The notes under the pieces: model-generated | Database searches by the model: none | What the model was told of the DNA's origin: nothing | What the model saw: only the letters and a program-made list of their open reading frames with translations | Assembly (NCBI GenBank): GCA_018340805.1 | Contig: JACMZG010001870.1 | Location: 52,809,143 to 52,873,142, forward strand | Source: Microvelia longipes | Taxonomy: Eukaryota; Arthropoda; Insecta; Hemiptera; Veliidae | Length of the DNA: 64,000 nucleotides | Reading direction: 5' to 3' | In this document: one piece after another, positions 24,629 to 36,500 of the stretch | Numbering within the stretch: position 1 is the stretch's first letter | Layout: every line of letters starts with the position of its first letter | Program-made: the position numbers and the translations under genes

Positions 24629-27600
24629 TCTTTTCCTTTTTGTCAGTATTTTAATGTTAATTTTTGTTCGCTTTAATGACTGATTGTTGATTTATTCTTT
24701 ATTGCTTTCATTATTTGTTTTTACAAAATTATTTATTTGTATGTAATATTTTTTATCATTGTGAGTGAACAGAACAATGTTTAAAGCAAATTAGTAGGGA
24801 ATAATTATGATACTCACTATCATTCTATTTATTTAATTTTCTTATATTATTGTTTATAAGATAATAATTATAAATATTGAAATTATATAATACAATAATT
24901 ATATTATATTTCTAATTATAAATTAGAATATTGTCTTAAAATATAATAACAATTATTAGAACATAATTGTTTTTATATTGTAATTTCGTTATGAACGAAT
25001 GTAAATTTTTGTAAATTTGTCTTTGCCTATGTCGCAAATAAATGAATAAATAGCATATTGCGATTTCCATAAGCCTTACGAAAGAAGCCCTATGACATCA
25101 TATTACATGAATGTCAACCTTTAATGGCTTAAAGGTTTTTAACGATTTTAAATTTAAGAAATAAGTAAAAGATAGGAACGAAATTAAAATAAGAAAATAG
25201 ATGAATAAGAAAATGTAAAATGTGATGATCCAAAAAATTATCTTAATTTTCTTCTTTCGTCATTTTCATCCTCAATCGATGTTTAAGAGAGGGGAAAAGA
25301 AGGAAAACCCAATTTTCCGAAAGACAGACTGTGTAAGCAAGTTTTATTTCCAAAAAACATAAAAATGATGGAAACTAAGCTTTCCTTCATTATACTAAGG
25401 AAATTGCGAGGAATGGGGAAATTCATCCGCCCCGTTCATTTGCATGGCGATTGTAAGAAAATTTTGTAGCACCCCCAACCCTCAGGGTTCCTTAGTTATT
25501 GGATTTGCTGCTAAAAGTTAAAATATCTATTTAGCATATTGATAGAAAGTTAAAGGTGCATTCACCTCTTTGTTGAAATATGAAAATTTTTTTATATTTA
25601 TTTTAAATACTTATTATTATTAAATACTTTTAAATACATTATTATGAAAATGTTTGCTTAAAAATGGGGTTTTGTAGAAATTGCTCGAGTAAATAGAAGT
25701 AATGCACTAAGCTTTTGTTTAATCAATTAGATTTAAAGATAACTAGTAGAATTTCCAATTTTCTCATGTTGAAATTTCCATTTCTGGCCTCGTTTCATGT
25801 TATAATAGGAACAATGTTGGAAGAGAAGAAACGCTAGTTCTGTATTATTTGAATTATATTTAATAAAGTATAACTTAAATATATTTCTTATATTTTCAAT
25901 AGATCCTTTTAGGTTTGTCTGAGGTTATATTGAATGTAACTCCAAAATATGTATAAAAATTAATGTGCTTTAAAATGATTATTAAAATAATGATAATATG
26001 AGTTGAATCTAAACAGGCATAGGATGGCAACTAAAGTATTATTCAGTGAGATTCAGAAGTCCTAAATGGCTCGAGGAATAGTCACCTGTTTTGAGGCAAG
26101 CCTACTCAAAATTTGAGACTAACGTGCTTATGGATGTAGGTTGGGATTCTTCGTGTTTAGCTGGTCTGATATGCTACTCTGTCCCTGAAATGTCAGAAAA
26201 AAATTAATTCAGCAATATGGGAAACAATGAAAACACTAAAAAATACTATACTGTAGATTATTGATTCTTAGTTTCTCAACTACAATAAGAACAAACCCTT
26301 TTAACATGGTTAGATTGTTGTGAACCAGCAGGGAAACGTAGGCTCATTAAAGATATTCATGCCTTGGTATAAACATTTAGAACTTTAACCATTACGTAGT
26401 CCTAGTTATTCTACTCCTTTCAATCATGACTTGAGTGTGAGTAAAACTTGTCCAAGGTTATTATTATAACAATAAGTCACACTCCATCTTATTCAATGTT
26501 GTTAGTTAACACCATTAGACTCAAAAATGCATTTGGATTTACGAGCCGTGTATCGGTATTATCTTTCTTAGAGCGCTCCTCAATCAAATCTCTCCTCTTG
26601 TTTGTAAAATATCATAACTTGTACTTCTTGCAGAATGTGGACTGAACGGTAGACCAGCTGAGAGTGTTGGTACAACACCCAGAAAGACAAAGATCAAAGA
26701 TTGGCCGTGGCAAGCTGCATTACTCAGGAAATCTGATAAATATCAGTTCTGTGGAGGAGCTATTATAACCAGGAAACATATTCTTACGGCGGCTCATTGT
26801 CTTCCGGGGTAAGTAGAAGGGCTTTTATCAAGCACTGAACTTACTCTCTTTACAACCATCAAGTCCTTCGACGTTAACCTGTATGTGTTACACTTATGCT
26901 TATGATAAGCATAACTCATGAAAGCTCAGCAGTAGATTCATTTAACATTAACCCTGTCGTTAATGTTAAATAAATTCTACACTTATATCGTTATTCAAAG
27001 TAAGTATATCTACTCCCGTGGAAGATAATGTCTTTAGAGCAATGCGGACTAGTATCTGTATGTAATATAGTTCTATTGACTCGCACTGTCCGTCTAATTA
27101 CTACCAATAAAAATACTGAGCACTCTTTTCTCAATACTTATTTTTAACAATACTTTTACGAGAGTTTCTACGATATTTTCAACACATGAAACAACTAAGA
27201 TCCAATTCTTTCTATTGTAGTCTATTTTTGCAGCCTGGAGATCTGCGACACACTCTAAACAAGATCATCTAAAGGCTCAGAAGTGACTCTGCCTAATATA
27301 ATTTATTATATAATGAGAGAGCAAGAAGCTGTACATCTTATCAAGAGGCTATTACTCAATTTAGCATTATTAAAGTATTAAAACGGAATAAAATATTTGT
27401 TGAGGAACATTTATTTCATTAAATCATCATTTATTTTAATGTATAATGTTAAAATAAATAAGTCCGTTTTTGTGCCTTTATGATGCTTAAGTTACAGCCT
27501 CTTAACTAGCTGTACAATATGTGAAGACAGCATGGCTAATACAACCTGAGACTTTAGCTTGAGATGGTTTATTCTGATGACTTATTAACTGACTTATCAA

Positions 27601-30600
27601 CGGAACTGATAACTGTTGTAACCAGTACCTAATATACATGATAGCTGATCATAGATCTTGACCTAAACCAAATCCAAACTAAGTAATACACAAATTTCTT
27701 ATATGTTTTATCATTTTCAGAGTGCATCCAACCAAGATCCAGATCAGATTGGGTGAATACGATTTCCGACGGTTAGACGACTCCAAACACACTGACTTCG
27801 ATGTAGCTGAGATCAGATCTCACGAGTCATACGATCCAGTAAACTTTGAGAATGACATTGCTATCATTAAGTTGGCTAAAGAGATCAAATTTAACAGTTA
27901 CATGCAGCCAGTGTGCTTGCCCCCTCTCGGACCTAGTTATGAAGGAGACAATTCTGTTGTTATAGGTAAGATTCAGCGACGTTTACCACGTCAGACATCC
28001 GCTAAGAGTTTTCTTATTATACAACAACAGCAAGAAAGCTTGAACTCCAAGCTTATAACTAACCCTGCTATTGGCCAAGGGCTGAATCAAGACAGTCGAG
28101 AATAGATCCTGGGCTCAGACCCTAGATGGAAAAAGCTTAAATGAGTATGCTTTTCTATGAAGGTTCTAAGAGTAATGTTTCACATTTGGTTGGGATTGTA
28201 TTTTAGGATGGGGCACACTATTCTATGGAGGTCCTAAGAGTGATGTGCTGATGGAAGTAGCAATACCCGTATGGGAACAGAAGCGATGTGTGGCAAGTTT
28301 CTTACAGCAAGTGTTTGATACCAACATGTGTGCTGCTGGTTATGATGGAGGCAAGGATTCATGTCAGGTACTTAAGCTTTTTTTGTACTTTTTTAGATGA
28401 ACCGTTGTTGATAAATGTTGTGGTTTATAATACCGTTACACATGGCTTCTTTATAAAATCAATGGGAGCAAGAGATAGCCTGTAAGATCGTAGAGGTTTA
28501 AAACCAATACGATTGAGGTAGAGTTTCATGTCGGGTGAGTATGGCTCACTTTACCAACCCCTGTTACAACAACTGACATTCGCGATTCAGACGCGAAGTT
28601 CGTAGTAGTGCCACCGTGGCTAATAAGAAATTTATATAAAAAAGGGCGATCAACGTTATAGCATGTACATGGGTTTTTTAATGTTTTCCAATTTTTGACG
28701 ATTTACCTTTATATGTTTTCTTGAAGTGATTTGGTGTAATTAATTTTAGGGTGCTTTAAGTCACTAATTTATTGGAAAACCCCTTTTAAGTGGGTTGTCA
28801 ATTGTTTTTAGGTAAACTGATAAGAGGTTGAAAATCACAATATAGTGTTTTATTTTATTTATTGTTTAATTAATTTTACTTTTGAATAGTTTTAGTTTGC
28901 GCAAACTCTCAAAATTGCTCTTTTATTGCATTCAATTAGTTGTAAGAAGTATTTAAATTAACTCATATTATGATATTTTCCGACCTTTGTGTTTTATTTT
29001 ATTTGTGTTAGGAAGTGTTACTTTTTGTTTAATATTAAACAAATATTTTAATCACAGCTTAATATAGAACCGTGTTTTATATTTTTAATTAAATGTATCC
29101 AGGGTATCGGTGCAATTTTTTGAGAAAACCAGGAGTCGCTGACTAATGATACCAGTCAAATCTATTCCTTTGCTCCGTATTCGCAAAGCCCTATTTTTAC
29201 GACTCTAATTGTGTAAATAATATTTGCTTGAAAGATTTAATCATTTTTAGAAGTTCAATAAGAATAAATTTATTTACAGGTACTAAAAAGTTTTTCCAAT
29301 TCTAAAAAAAATTCTTATGCTTTTCTAAAAGCTTTTTCGATGAAAATAAACTTTCTCAAAACTTAGGCATGGACCAGACACGTGTGCATTGTGATCACAT
29401 GTGCGGCTTTAACAAATTCATACTTTTACTTAAAAGTTTTATGATAAAGACTTGTCTTCTCAAGCAGTTTGCATTCAAACGGGATAATTTGATTTCTGGA
29501 CTTTTTTTACAAGAGTCGCCTAATAGAATCTAGAAACAATAATGAAATCGTTTTTGTCCTTTCGTTAAGTTTTCCTTAATCTGCCTAAATAAAAAAAACT
29601 AAAAACACGTCACTTTTCGTGAGCTTATGGAGTGGGGGTCATGGAAAGGGGGAGTTGTATTTTTGGGAAGGGGGACTCATTAGGAATATATAAATATATT
29701 CTTGACCAGCGCAAACAAAGAAAAGAGGCTTAAGGTCTCTTGTTATTGATTAATTTATTCCTATGGAAAACTTTGGGAACTTAGCTTCCTCAAAACTTAT
29801 AACTTCGTCGACACAAACGAAAGATCGACACCTTTTTATTCCCCGCCTTAAGAAAAGTCATTAATAGCCTTTAAATTTAAAATTGTGTTTACAACGTATC
29901 CTATTCAGCCACAAGCTCATTTTTATCAAAAGATTGTACATTGTTGCAAAAAGTATAATATTTTTTGATAAGCGGTATCTTTACAATTATAGTCTTCACC
30001 TTAAGATACAAAACTTCTTGCATGCGTAGATTCTATAATACCTTCTTGCAAGATAGTGAACATCTTTCATGGAGTTGCATTCTATAGCAACTTCTTTCAA
30101 ATATCACATTTTAGCAACAAGTAACTTTTCCTTGCAGGAAAACATCATACTCTTGCAACAAGGTAGCTTTTCTTTGCAGGAAAACATCATACTCTTGCAA
30201 CAAGGTAGCTTTTCCTTGCAGGAAAACATCATACTCTTGCAACAAGTTAGCTTTTCCTTGCAGGAAAACATCTTACTCTTGCAACAAGGTAGCTTTTCCT
30301 TGCAGGAAAACATCATACTCTTGCAACAAGTTAGCTTTTCCTTGCTGGAAAACATCTTACTCTTGCAACAAGGTAGCTTTCTCTTGCGAGAAAACTGCAT
30401 ATTACTACCTTAAACTTAAACTGTATTCTTGTGTTCCAATAACATAATGCTTTAACATAATAACATCCTCTTATACAACGATAATTATTAATTGACTATT
30501 TGGTTGCAGGGAGACAGTGGAGGTCCTCTGCTGCACCAACGCGAGGACGGTCGGTGGGAAGAAATAGGTGTCGTGTCATGGGGCATTAGATGTGGTGAGA

Positions 30601-30674
30601 AGAACAAACCTGGTGTCTATACCAGAGTCAACAAATATCTTTCTTGGATTACAGACAAAGCCATCGATGTTTAA
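22596..30674 (+). CDS. Secreted trypsin-like serine protease, complete six-exon gene
   Basis: Exons 22596-22674, 24175-24270, 26634-26808, 27721-27965, 28207-28367 and 30510-30674 join with GT-AG introns and consistent phase into 921 nt, giving 306 aa. Order: signal peptide, then a short Thr-rich propeptide without a clip domain, then an S1 (chymotrypsin-fold) domain. The triad is visible as His in LTAAHC (exon 3), Asp in ENDIAII (exon 4) and Ser in GDSGGP (exon 6). Asp six residues before the Ser (KDSCQGDSGGP) and SWG plus KPGVYTRV indicate trypsin specificity, cutting after Lys/Arg. Eight cysteines fit three core disulfides plus the C1-C122 link of pro- to catalytic domain. The usual R-IVGG activation sequence is replaced by E-S-V-G-T before DWPWQ, so activation by the standard route looks impaired. 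Proteases of this kind act extracellularly in insect immune or clotting cascades; that role is inferred. The six-exon model is my reconstruction. Confidence 0.9.
23393..23976 (+). repeat. Tandem repeat, 8 copies of 73 bp, in protease intron 1
   Basis: Units begin GGAGTCTAGATTT at 23393, 23466, 23539, 23612, 23685, 23758, 23831 and 23904, exactly 73 bp apart. They differ at only a few positions, so the array is young or homogenised. Each unit contains the sequence GCCACTAGTAGCTGG. It ends about 200 bp before exon 2. It has no coding content. Confidence 0.95.
24175..24270 (+). CDS. Protease exon 2: propeptide
   Basis: The acceptor is TTTTCAG at 24168-24174 and the donor GTAGGT at 24271. It encodes a cysteine-free, Gln/Thr-rich stretch ([13 protein letters not shown], then a TETTTTT run, then LDLPDQI) that forms the spacer between signal peptide and protease domain. 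Phase is 1 in and 1 out, so it could be skipped without a frameshift. Confidence 0.8.
24547..24624. repeat. (TA)n tract in protease intron 2
   Basis: About 78 bp of TA, 280 bp after exon 2. Confidence 0.95.
24625..26633. other. Protease intron 2 remainder
   Basis: AT-rich intron DNA with no exon or recognised element. TTTTTATATTTATTTTAAAT-type low complexity near 25590-25640. Confidence 0.6.
26634..26808 (+). CDS. Protease exon 3: activation region and catalytic His
   Basis: The acceptor is CTTGCAG ending at 26633 and the donor GTAAGT at 26809. It begins ECGLNGRP with the Cys that usually pairs to the catalytic domain. It lacks R-IVGG, having [10 protein letters not shown] instead. It continues through [29 protein letters not shown] and LPG, carrying the charge-relay His. 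Confidence 0.92.
27721..27965 (+). CDS. Protease exon 4: catalytic Asp
   Basis: The acceptor is CATTTTCAG ending at 27720 and the donor GTAAGA at 27966. It encodes [10 protein letters not shown], then a SHESYDP loop, then [11 protein letters not shown] with the catalytic Asp, then QPVCLPP with the Cys that normally bonds the propeptide. Phase matches both neighbours. Confidence 0.93.
28150..28178 (+). repeat. Diverged duplicate of protease exon 5 segment
   Basis: The sequence CTTTTCTATGAAGGTTC and following bases match the exon 5 segment at 28217-28246 with a few substitutions, in the same direction, inside intron 4. It has no acceptor of its own. It reads as a short local duplication that decayed. 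Confidence 0.7.
28207..28367 (+). CDS. Protease exon 5: GWG strand to specificity pocket
   Basis: The acceptor is TATTTTAG ending at 28206 and the donor GTACTT at 28368. It encodes [15 protein letters not shown] through [16 protein letters not shown] and KDSCQ. The last Asp is the trypsin S1-pocket residue. A diverged copy of part of this exon lies about 67 bp upstream in intron 4. Confidence 0.92.
28579..29112 (+). mobile_element. TA-target MITE, 5' fragment in protease intron 5
   Basis: It starts TTCGCGATTC and follows the 5' half of copies A and B, diverged. It loses similarity near 29112 in a block AATATAGAACCGTG shared with the fragment at 32735-33145. Confidence 0.65.
30118..30400 (+). 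repeat. 42-bp tandem repeat in protease intron 5
   Basis: About 6-7 copies of a 42-bp unit occur. Most carry CTTTTCCTTGCAGGAAAAC, a palindrome with TTTTCC and GGAAAA arms, followed by CTCTTGCAACAAGGTAGC. Because 42 is a multiple of three, both strands stay open as 14-residue repeats; I treat this as a minisatellite, not a gene. Most units resemble a 3' splice site (pyrimidine tract plus CAG), 110-390 bp before the real acceptor at 30509. Confidence 0.9.
30510..30674 (+). CDS. Protease exon 6: catalytic Ser, stop codon
   Basis: The acceptor is TTGGTTGCAG ending at 30509. It encodes [10 protein letters not shown] (nucleophile Ser), [18 protein letters not shown] and a C-terminal helix [12 protein letters not shown], then TAA at 30672-30674. 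It ends at the usual place for S1 proteases. Confidence 0.93.
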   Translation, partial: GDSGGPLLHQREDGRWEEIGVVSWGIRCGEKNKPGVYTRVNKYLSWITDKAIDV

Positions 30675-30716
30675 TAAACTCTAAATATATCTTTTGTACT
30701 GCTATATATGACCAAG

Positions 30717-30722
30717 AATAAA
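30717..30722 (+). terminator. Poly(A) signal of the protease gene
   Basis: AATAAA occurs 43 bp after the protease stop codon. Another AATAAA overlaps the stop region at 30673. No other coding sequence competes for it. Confidence 0.6.
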
Positions 30723-32734
30723 AGAAAGCAAATTATGAATATAAATAATAAGTTTGTTTTAGAAACACATTACGTTTCTTCACCGAGAGATACGTTTATG
30801 TGTGCTTTAAAATAAAAAAGAAAAGAAAAACTGATTTAATCGTTAATAAAAAGAAAAAAAAAACAAATAAATTTGTTTTTAAATTCAAACCAGAGAAAGA
30901 ATAAAGCATTGATCCTGCGTTAATTTATGAAAAAATTTAGCTTTCTTTGCAGTAATATAGTAATATATTTATAAGATCATAAACTTCACTTAATTTATTA
31001 GGTTCTAAGTTGTTAAGTAAGAATTCAAGCTGCAAGTTGTAAATTAGATGCGGAGGGAAAAGAGGATCTTAAAAGCTAAGTAAGAAAGCTGATTACAGCC
31101 ATATTGAAAAAGTGACGTGTTGTCTGTAATAGTTATAATTTATGTATAAAATATAAGAAATTATTTACAGTGAAAATTTGATATATATATATTTTTTTAA
31201 TTTAGCCCCTATAATATGAGCAATATAATAGCAACTGCGAACAAAATAGTAGGGTCTGGAATAGGAAAGGAGTTGCAAGTCACTTAACTTGATGTGTCAG
31301 CTGGACGGTAATCCTTGTTCCAGCCTGGGTTCAGGACAGCAGTGGTGGACAAAAGGTCCGATGAGTGTTTTGTCTATAAGAGCCCAAACCTACATCTCAA
31401 GGGACCCAATATGGAGGGGGGTCTTACATTGCTTGTCAAGTAGAGGGGTCTACTTTTTACAAGAGTAGTATTAATGGTTACCCTACAAGATAATTTAATT
31501 AAATCTAATCAAATTAAATTATTTTTAAAAAAAATAAAATAAACTTAAGTAAATAAAACGAATAAGTAAGTATAAAACAAACTTCAATGAAATTAAAATC
31601 AACTTTTTAAAATTTAAGTTTATTAATTTAGGTGTAATAATTAATTTAATTATTTTTTTCTTAATCTACAGGGCTTTTTTGTACTGCTCTAAGACCTTGA
31701 TCAAGTATCTTAAGGATCCCTTGTATTCTTCCGTATGGAATAACCCTTTGAAGGTCCAGGCATAATGAATAGACCTTAAATATCTAAAATGTTGTTTTTA
31801 TTGAAGTTATTTATGGGTGAGGAGCCCAAGGAAGGCTGCCGTCCTCTTTGGGCGTATAGTTAGTAAGTAAGTTAGTTAAGTTGATTACTAAGGTCTCAGA
31901 AAATAGTGGTTTCTAACTTGGGTTGGTACTATTTCAATTTCATTTTTTGATAATAATAAATTGAAGACCTGTTATAAACTCAACTTTGTTTAGACGTTTG
32001 GACCAAGTTATGTGCGTTGAAACAAAGCAGTTCCTTTTTTATGTTGTGTTGCGCCACGTTATGCTGACAATCACAATGTTTCCAGTCATAGAAGGTAGGT
32101 ATGTAAACTAAATATACATTATATTTTACCCAATTGCAATGCAAAGGTTAATTATGTAACCCAAACTTATGATAACTAACAACTTTTGCAAACTGGAATA
32201 ATAAAAAAAATAAAGAAGACCTATGACAAAGTTTTAGTTCCAGAAAGTCTGTTGTTGAAAGATTATACTAAAACCACAATACGTATCTGCTTTCATGGTT
32301 TACTATATCTCTTACAGATTGGCTTACTTGTTTTAACTTGTTCTTTGTCTGAATATAACTATAAAAATTATAAGGTTTGAAAATTTGCCATTAACGACAC
32401 CTAGTGAGCTCGTTAGTGGCTAGGCTAGTGGTTTCAAATACTCAGTGGCAAAAGATATAAATGAAAGATAGCATTCGAATATTAATTATATTATTAGTGA
32501 GTTGACCATTAACTAAAAACAATATAATTTACTAGCATTTTGTTGTATAAAGCGTATTGAAAGAGATAAATCTTCAATTTATGGAATACTGAGACAGCAT
32601 GCCACTTTGAAAACCACAACAACGGCGAGTTGCTATGGCACACTTCTTGCATAAATACAACATATATGCTAAGTTTCATCTCATTAGTACAGATTTTTAT
32701 TTGAACTTCATTTGTTCAAATCAGCATTGGTTCA
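30723..32734. other. Intergenic between protease and MITE fragment
   Basis: No gene supported. 31230-31420 is more GC-rich without an open frame. 32640-32700 carries a CTAAGTTTCATCTCATTAGTA-like block common in dispersed insect repeats. Confidence 0.5.
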
Positions 32735-33145
32735 AGTTATGAATTGTTACTTTCTGTTTAATGCTATATTTTAATATTAAACTAATATTTTAATCACAGT
32801 TTAATATAAAACCGTGTATTATATTTTTAATAAAATATAACCAGGTTATCGATAAATACCAGCTTAGAAGACGAACTAATCGAAGTCTGTGGCAGTAATA
32901 GCCTGATTTTGTATTTAAAATCCTGGAATAATCGAAGTATTTATCTATGAAATATTGGCAATTTTTATAGCACCGATGGTCGTTCTATTGATCTGTAACT
33001 CATTTATCACAAATCAACTAATAATTAATAAACAGAATAAGAATCTCGATTGTCTTCAATGCTAATCCTATGATCAAATATTGTCCACCCTTTCATTTTC
33101 CCGCAATCGGTTTTGCCAACCTTACCACTCTCTTTGAATCGCTAA
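32735..33145 (+). mobile_element. TA-target MITE, 3' fragment
   Basis: It shares the 3' half of copies A and B (GAAGTCTGT, TTAGCACCGATGGTCG-like block, TTTTGCCAACCTTACCA) and ends CTCTTTGAATCGCTAA then TA. With the 28.6-kb fragment it overlaps only in the centre. Confidence 0.65.
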
Positions 33146-34387
33146 TAGCCTTTTACGAAACAAATAATTATACTCAGTTTCGTTTCAACACAGCCTGTAT
33201 TAATACCTTTGTGCTTTCTTAATTGTGTCAATTGTTGTCTTGTGATTCATAAACAAAAACAAAGGGGTCGTCTAATTTAAAGAAGTACCAGTTTTTAAAT
33301 ATTGAATTATAAATGTCTCAATACCAATTATAAATGTAAAACGAAGCAATTTATTCAGTTCTAAACGAAACCAGAAGCAAGCTCCCCGGGAAAGTTGTGT
33401 AATATTTAAATGAAAACATCTGAAAACACCCCTAAATCATGAAATCTCCATGTTTCTTACTTTGCTTCAAGGTCCAAATTTAAAAAAACTTGGCTTTCCT
33501 TGGAAACTTTTCCTTTTAAATTATAAATAGAGGTCAAATATTGTAGACTGAGCACTGGCGATACGCCAACAATATTTAACAGCAAAGGATTTGAAGACGT
33601 TGCCGCTACATTAATGGGCAATGTTCCACAGTGCACATCAAGTTTTAAGTATTTACACGTTTTGACTTCAAAAAATAAAATGTACCTAAATAAAAAATAA
33701 CTGGTTCGTGATACTCCTCCCTCCACCTCTATCTAACATGTAACCATATATTTATGCGCCTCCTTTTTCCCTTATATTTTTTATCTTACTTAATACATTT
33801 TTAAATTATTAAATGAAACGTATAATTATTAAAAGATTATGCATTAATTGTATTTCCTTACACTAACCCCCTATTGTTATTTGAGAACAGATCTCGATGA
33901 TTTATAAAATATGATCATTCAACCCCATGTGTAGTCAAGATTTAAAGTTTAGTCAAGATCCATCAATTAGATTCCGGTCTGTAAGCACTCAGAATAATGT
34001 GCTGCTCCAAACTCATATTATTTCCGAACGGACCCCGATGAGATTTATTTACAATAAGTCGACTGTTAACAAAATAAGATTAGTCTAAAGTAAAATTTTA
34101 GTCAAGATCTTACGAGTATATTACGAGCTATAAGTACTCAGAAAAATAATTTTACACTAACCCTGCACTGATATTTTAGCACAGATCAAGATTATATTTT
34201 ATGACTATTTCTGATGTACGAGCCTTTAAACTTATAAGCCTTTGAGCTTATAAGCTTTAATCCTTTATAAGCCTTTAAGCTCCTCTACGAGCCTTTAAGC
34301 GCCTCGTATAATTAGTCTAAGTTCGATGCTTAATAGTTCAGCAGATCTGTTTAGTACTTTTCGAGTTATAACCAACAAAAATTTCAA

Positions 34388-34448
<61 letters not shown>

Positions 34449-35934
34449 ATATTATATTTATTATATTACTATTTTAATTAAATTTATAATTGCCATACAA
34501 ATTTTACACATAATTTTCTGTACTAGTTTGAAGAATACTTAAACGCTTATATTTTTAACTTAAAACACACCACACTAGGACTTCAGGTAAACAAAGTATG
34601 ACAAATTTAAAAACCTCATTTAATTAAATATTTTATTTTAAAAAAATTACTTTAATTTAAAATAATTTATAATTATAAAACATTTACATACATATTTTTT
34701 ATTGCATTGTATCTAAGAGTAGAGAATTGTTAATATTTAAGACAACAACACAGCCCAAAGTTTAAAGCAATAATATCAGAAAAGTACTCCTTATTAATGA
34801 AAAAGAAAGAAAATAATTTTTCTATTTGTCTATTTGTAATTTTTTATTTAGAATTATTACTAGAAAATATGAAAGTTCTTCTTTAGATGTTTATTCTCCA
34901 AGGGTTGGACAACTTATTCTTTGGAAATAAGATAAATTATAAATAAATAGCTGCCCTATGAACCTAATTAACCTACTTTGGGATAATTAGCAACTAACTA
35001 AAACGTTACAGGGGTGTAGCTATTCAAAGTAGGTGAGGTCAAAGAGGATTCTCCATCTAAAGTTTACGTCAAAGCACCTATCTAAAGTTTACGTCAATGC
35101 ACCCATCTAAAAGTCAATTTTTTAGGTACAATATATTTCAGGTATTATATTGATACTCCAACCTCAACCTCCAAAAATGTCTTTGTTTCTCTGCCTATTG
35201 GTACCTTCTGATTTTCCCCTCTATTTATCAGGAAATAATCCAAGTTAGTTTCATCAAACTGGTGTGCTGGTTTAAACTATTTGCTGGGTGGTAAGAGATA
35301 ATTTAGGTACATTGAAGCGATCAGTTAAGAACTATGTGAGCAAGAGTATTTCAACATTAGGGTACTTGAGTGGGTTCGTTAGTCCAGGCTCTCAGATCGA
35401 CGAAAGGTATAGCTTCGCTATTACAATCCACTCTTTGATTCCTGAAATGAATTTAAATATATCATTATTAACTCGTGAGAATGATGTAATTTAGGTGATT
35501 ATTACCATTGTATGCTCAGAACAGTTGGCATCTTGGTAAGGACATTGCAGTCCTGATAGTGATAGTTATAAGGGAAAAGTGAAAGATCACCCAACAATTA
35601 AGCCTCATCGTTGGGCCTTTCTTGCTAGTAGTAGTAATATGGGGGGAGTGGTAGTAACTACCTGGCAAGTAGGCCACGTTGTTGGTTCCTTTTTGCCAGC
35701 TCCCTAAAATAGTGTTCTAATCCTTTTAATTTCAAGTGTAGGTATATTTCTATAATCTAGACAGAAAAGCCGTGAATTTCTATGGTTCCTCTTGTGGTTA
35801 TTCAAGCAATCATACATATTTTCACTGACTCATATAGTCTAGTGAAAACTAGGAACAACACGTGCCCTCGCTGCTAAACCAAACCTCCATACACTTTAAA
35901 CTACAAGGCAGACACACTATAGTATTATAATGAA
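33146..35934. other. Gene-free intergenic stretch
   Basis: A 89-codon - strand frame at 33457-33726 shows no family motif. GCCTTTAAGCTNNTAT-like short repeats occur at 34230-34300 and CATCTAAAGTTTACGTCAA pairs at 35056-35100. Confidence 0.5.
34390..34455. repeat. (TA)n tract
   Basis: About 65 bp of TA with three phase breaks, in gene-free AT-rich DNA. Confidence 0.9.
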
Positions 35935-36215
35935 TCCACTATGAGTGTCCTAAATTTTGCCTATACCCAGTTTCATTTAGAGTAAGGGATCTTTAACAAT
36001 TACATGAAAACGCACAGGCTCGAGACCACCTGTTTGGCTTTACGTCCCTTCTGAAGGAAGTGACGTATTTTTATGACAGAATTTTTATCTCTTTCATAAA
36101 AATCCAAGAGGCCCGTGCTGGGATTGAACCCATGACTAAATAAACTCGGAAGTTTAAAGTCCATTCATTCTGTGTATTGGCCGCGTACCTTAACCATTAC
36201 ACCACGGGTGACTAC
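35935..36215 (-). mobile_element. tRNA-derived SINE
   Basis: Read on the - strand, it opens with TGGTGTAATGG (36204-36194), an exact Pol III box A (TRGYNNARNGG). GGTTCAATCCC (36130-36120) is an exact box B (GGTTCRANNCC). The spacing is about 60-75 bp with no tRNA fold between, so it is a SINE head, not a tRNA gene. The body continues with a tail block containing AAAGATCCCTTACTC and AAATGAAACTGGG. It lies just 3' of the peroxidase. Confidence 0.75.
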
Positions 36216-36339
36216 GCCTTTCTTGCTAACTTTCTTGGATAAAAGATAGTGTTTTATCCTTATGAGTCTAATAGAAAGCAGTTTGCGTTTGATCTTTATA
36301 GAAGAGTCGTGACTTTATAATAAGTTTTTGTAGCCTAGA

Positions 36340-36500
36340 CCCTAGACTATGCTTTTCTACACTTAAAACTGTGCGGCAAAAACGTATAACGTACTATTGA
36401 GGTACATAAATTTCGTCGAAATCCAGGTTCATTTAGGGTTAGGGATCTTTTATGAGTACTCGACATCGCACAGGTCCGTGTAAAGATTTCCATTCCTTCC
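36340..36500 (-). mobile_element. Second SINE fragment (tail domain)
   Basis: On the - strand it carries CCTGTGCGATGTCGAG, AAAGATCCCTAACCC and TAAATGAACCTGG. It matches the tail domain of the SINE at 35935-36215 in the same orientation, with a head lacking clear boxes A and B. Confidence 0.55.

Noticed and set aside
30069..30413. Open frame on both strands encoding 14-residue repeats
   Set aside because: It is the translation of a 42-bp intronic minisatellite; period divisible by three keeps both strands open.
33457..33726. 89-codon minus-strand frame
   Set aside because: No motif, no homologous feel and no splice partner; could be a transposon remnant but unsupported.
36120..36204. Possible tRNA gene
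   Set aside because: Boxes A and B are present but no cloverleaf or anticodon arm fits, and a SINE body follows.
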